From Apostichopus japonicus (taxonomy: Eukaryota > Echinodermata > Holothuroidea > Aspidochirotida > Stichopodidae), in contig NC_092570.1 in the NCBI RefSeq assembly GCF_037975245.1, positions 12,811,001-12,875,000 on the forward strand: a DNA stretch of 64,000 nucleotides, in the 5' to 3' direction. The notes beneath the pieces were generated by a model. The model saw only the letters and a program-made list of their open reading frames with translations, did not search any database and was not told the origin of the DNA. Each line of letters opens with the position of its first letter. Positions within the stretch are counted from its first letter, which is position 1. Made by a program: the position numbers and the translations under genes. This document shows positions 62,742 through 64,000 of this stretch, piece after piece.

Positions 62742-64000
62742 CCATATATACTATGGCCTCCACTGGAACTTGGCTATAGTATGCAAATACTGTGCAGTTA
62801 TTTTCAGTGCACTTGTGGGCAAAGGAAAGATCAGTGGGTAGATGATTGGATGTCACCAAAGTTTAGAAATCCGATCCACCCCGTGATCTGAGAATGCTAG
62901 CCTCTTAAGAAGACACAGACCATGCTTGTATAAGCCTATTCTTATAATCATGCAGCCCCAGTGGCCCCATTTTACAGCAAAATTTAGATTACTCTTGAAG
63001 ATGTCAATCATCTGTCTAAACAGAGTGGTTTCCTTCCCTGCCTCGATCCCCTTCTTAAAAGCAGCGATTAACTTGTGTTTTGACTACAAGGCTGCTGTGG
63101 CTTAGGAGGCTTGAAATTTCATCTAAAAATCAATTGAATTTGGCATGCATTTCACCTCCCTAGAGAAGAGCGATGCTTGTTATTGCTGGGTTGCTTGGTA
63201 GAAAGTGGCTTAAGCAGTGATTTTGTACAAGAGAAAACCATGTAAGTTTTTGGGGGAGTCCTTCCATGAAACGAAGCAGGAAAAAAAATAATAAAATAAG
63301 GAAAATGATTAAAGTCGCAGTACTTGTTTGTCAAATTTAAACTTTGACCTTTTCAGCTTACTGCACTAAAACTCAGTAAAAAATGACACCTTTGTATGCA
63401 ATTTTTATCAAATCTCTCTGTTTTGTTTACCGTTTGGCCAAGGCCTATTTCCACTTTCATGGCTAGCCTGTCTTAGGTCCTTTTCTTGAAAGGTATTTTT
63501 CTCTCGGTCTTACCGATGTAGCTTGCCAAATTGTGTTATTTCCTTCCATTGCAATGAATGAGCAGTGTTTTCTCACATTTCCTCCATGGAATTGTAAAAA
63601 GTGGACGATACGAATAGGACTGCGTTAAAATCTTGACCGGGCCGCATGTGTAGACTATTTATGAACAGCTGATCGATGAATATACAATATGTTGACATGG
63701 GCCGTCGCAGTGATTTTACAGTAAATCGTTCGTGCCATAAGGGCAACAGAAAAAAAAATTTCTTACTTTCGATTGCGACAGCTTTCTCCATTAGACCTTC
63801 CTGGTCAGAGTGCATTTAGAATAAGAAACATTGAATCTGCTTCGGAAGTTTTTTTCTGAAATTCATCAGCAAACACGTATTAAGACTTTAAAACATATTA
63901 GAAATGATCCTTTAAACATTCAAGAGTCATCACCTGAAATGACCCAGAGTCTATCCCACAGACCATTACAGTAGGTCAGTTTGTGATATTATGCAATACA
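62742..64000. other. Probable LHFPL intron, nothing recognised
   Basis: No further LHFPL exon, other gene or repeat boundary was seen up to the window edge. Confidence 0.5.

Overview
This window looks like a piece of nuclear genome from a marine invertebrate deuterostome, most likely an echinoderm. That is an inference. It rests on intron-containing animal genes (cyclin B3, an LHFPL tetraspan, a KCTD protein), TTAGGG-like tracts, tRNA-derived SINEs, many small hAT-type elements and frequent TAGGCCTA-type motifs. Gene density is low. I see no bacterial features, operons, CRISPR arrays, rRNA genes or functional tRNA genes.

Layout. Positions 1-26,000 hold no gene I can support. This part is packed with repeats: TA and GGATAGG simple repeats, a tRNA-SINE family, two inverted copies of one hAT-like element with intact 8-bp target duplications, a 24-bp minisatellite (about 4.88-5.15 kb), a 6.7-kb element with inverted-repeat ends (13,802-20,539) that cuts an older open reading frame and encloses a dead LINE, and a higher-order ATACGTAT tandem array (23.2-24.2 kb).

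Positions 26,851-36,698 (minus strand) hold a complete cyclin B3 gene. Ten coding exons join in frame to 479 codons. Its introns carry a SINE, a MITE with a 6-bp duplication, a TTAA-flanked MITE and two related minisatellites. Positions 36.9-38.5 kb hold two opposed LINE 3' fragments. From 39 to 45 kb is intergenic sequence with a MITE at 40,938-41,319. An intronless KCTD6/21-like gene lies at 45,677-46,384 (minus). A CR1/L2-like LINE fragment at 47.5-48.4 kb is interrupted by a 280-bp MITE that carries TTAGGG-like tracts. From 48.5 to 58 kb is mostly unassigned, with a MITE at 50,528-50,859 and three weak exon candidates. From 58,224 rightwards (plus) runs the 5' part of an LHFPL-family tetraspan gene, with three coding exons visible and the rest beyond the window.

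The three recognisable genes (cell-cycle control, BTB adaptor or scaffold, tetraspan membrane protein) show no sign of working together. The main interest is structural: the long inverted-repeat element, and at least eight small elements whose boundaries are fixed by target-site duplications readable directly in the sequence.
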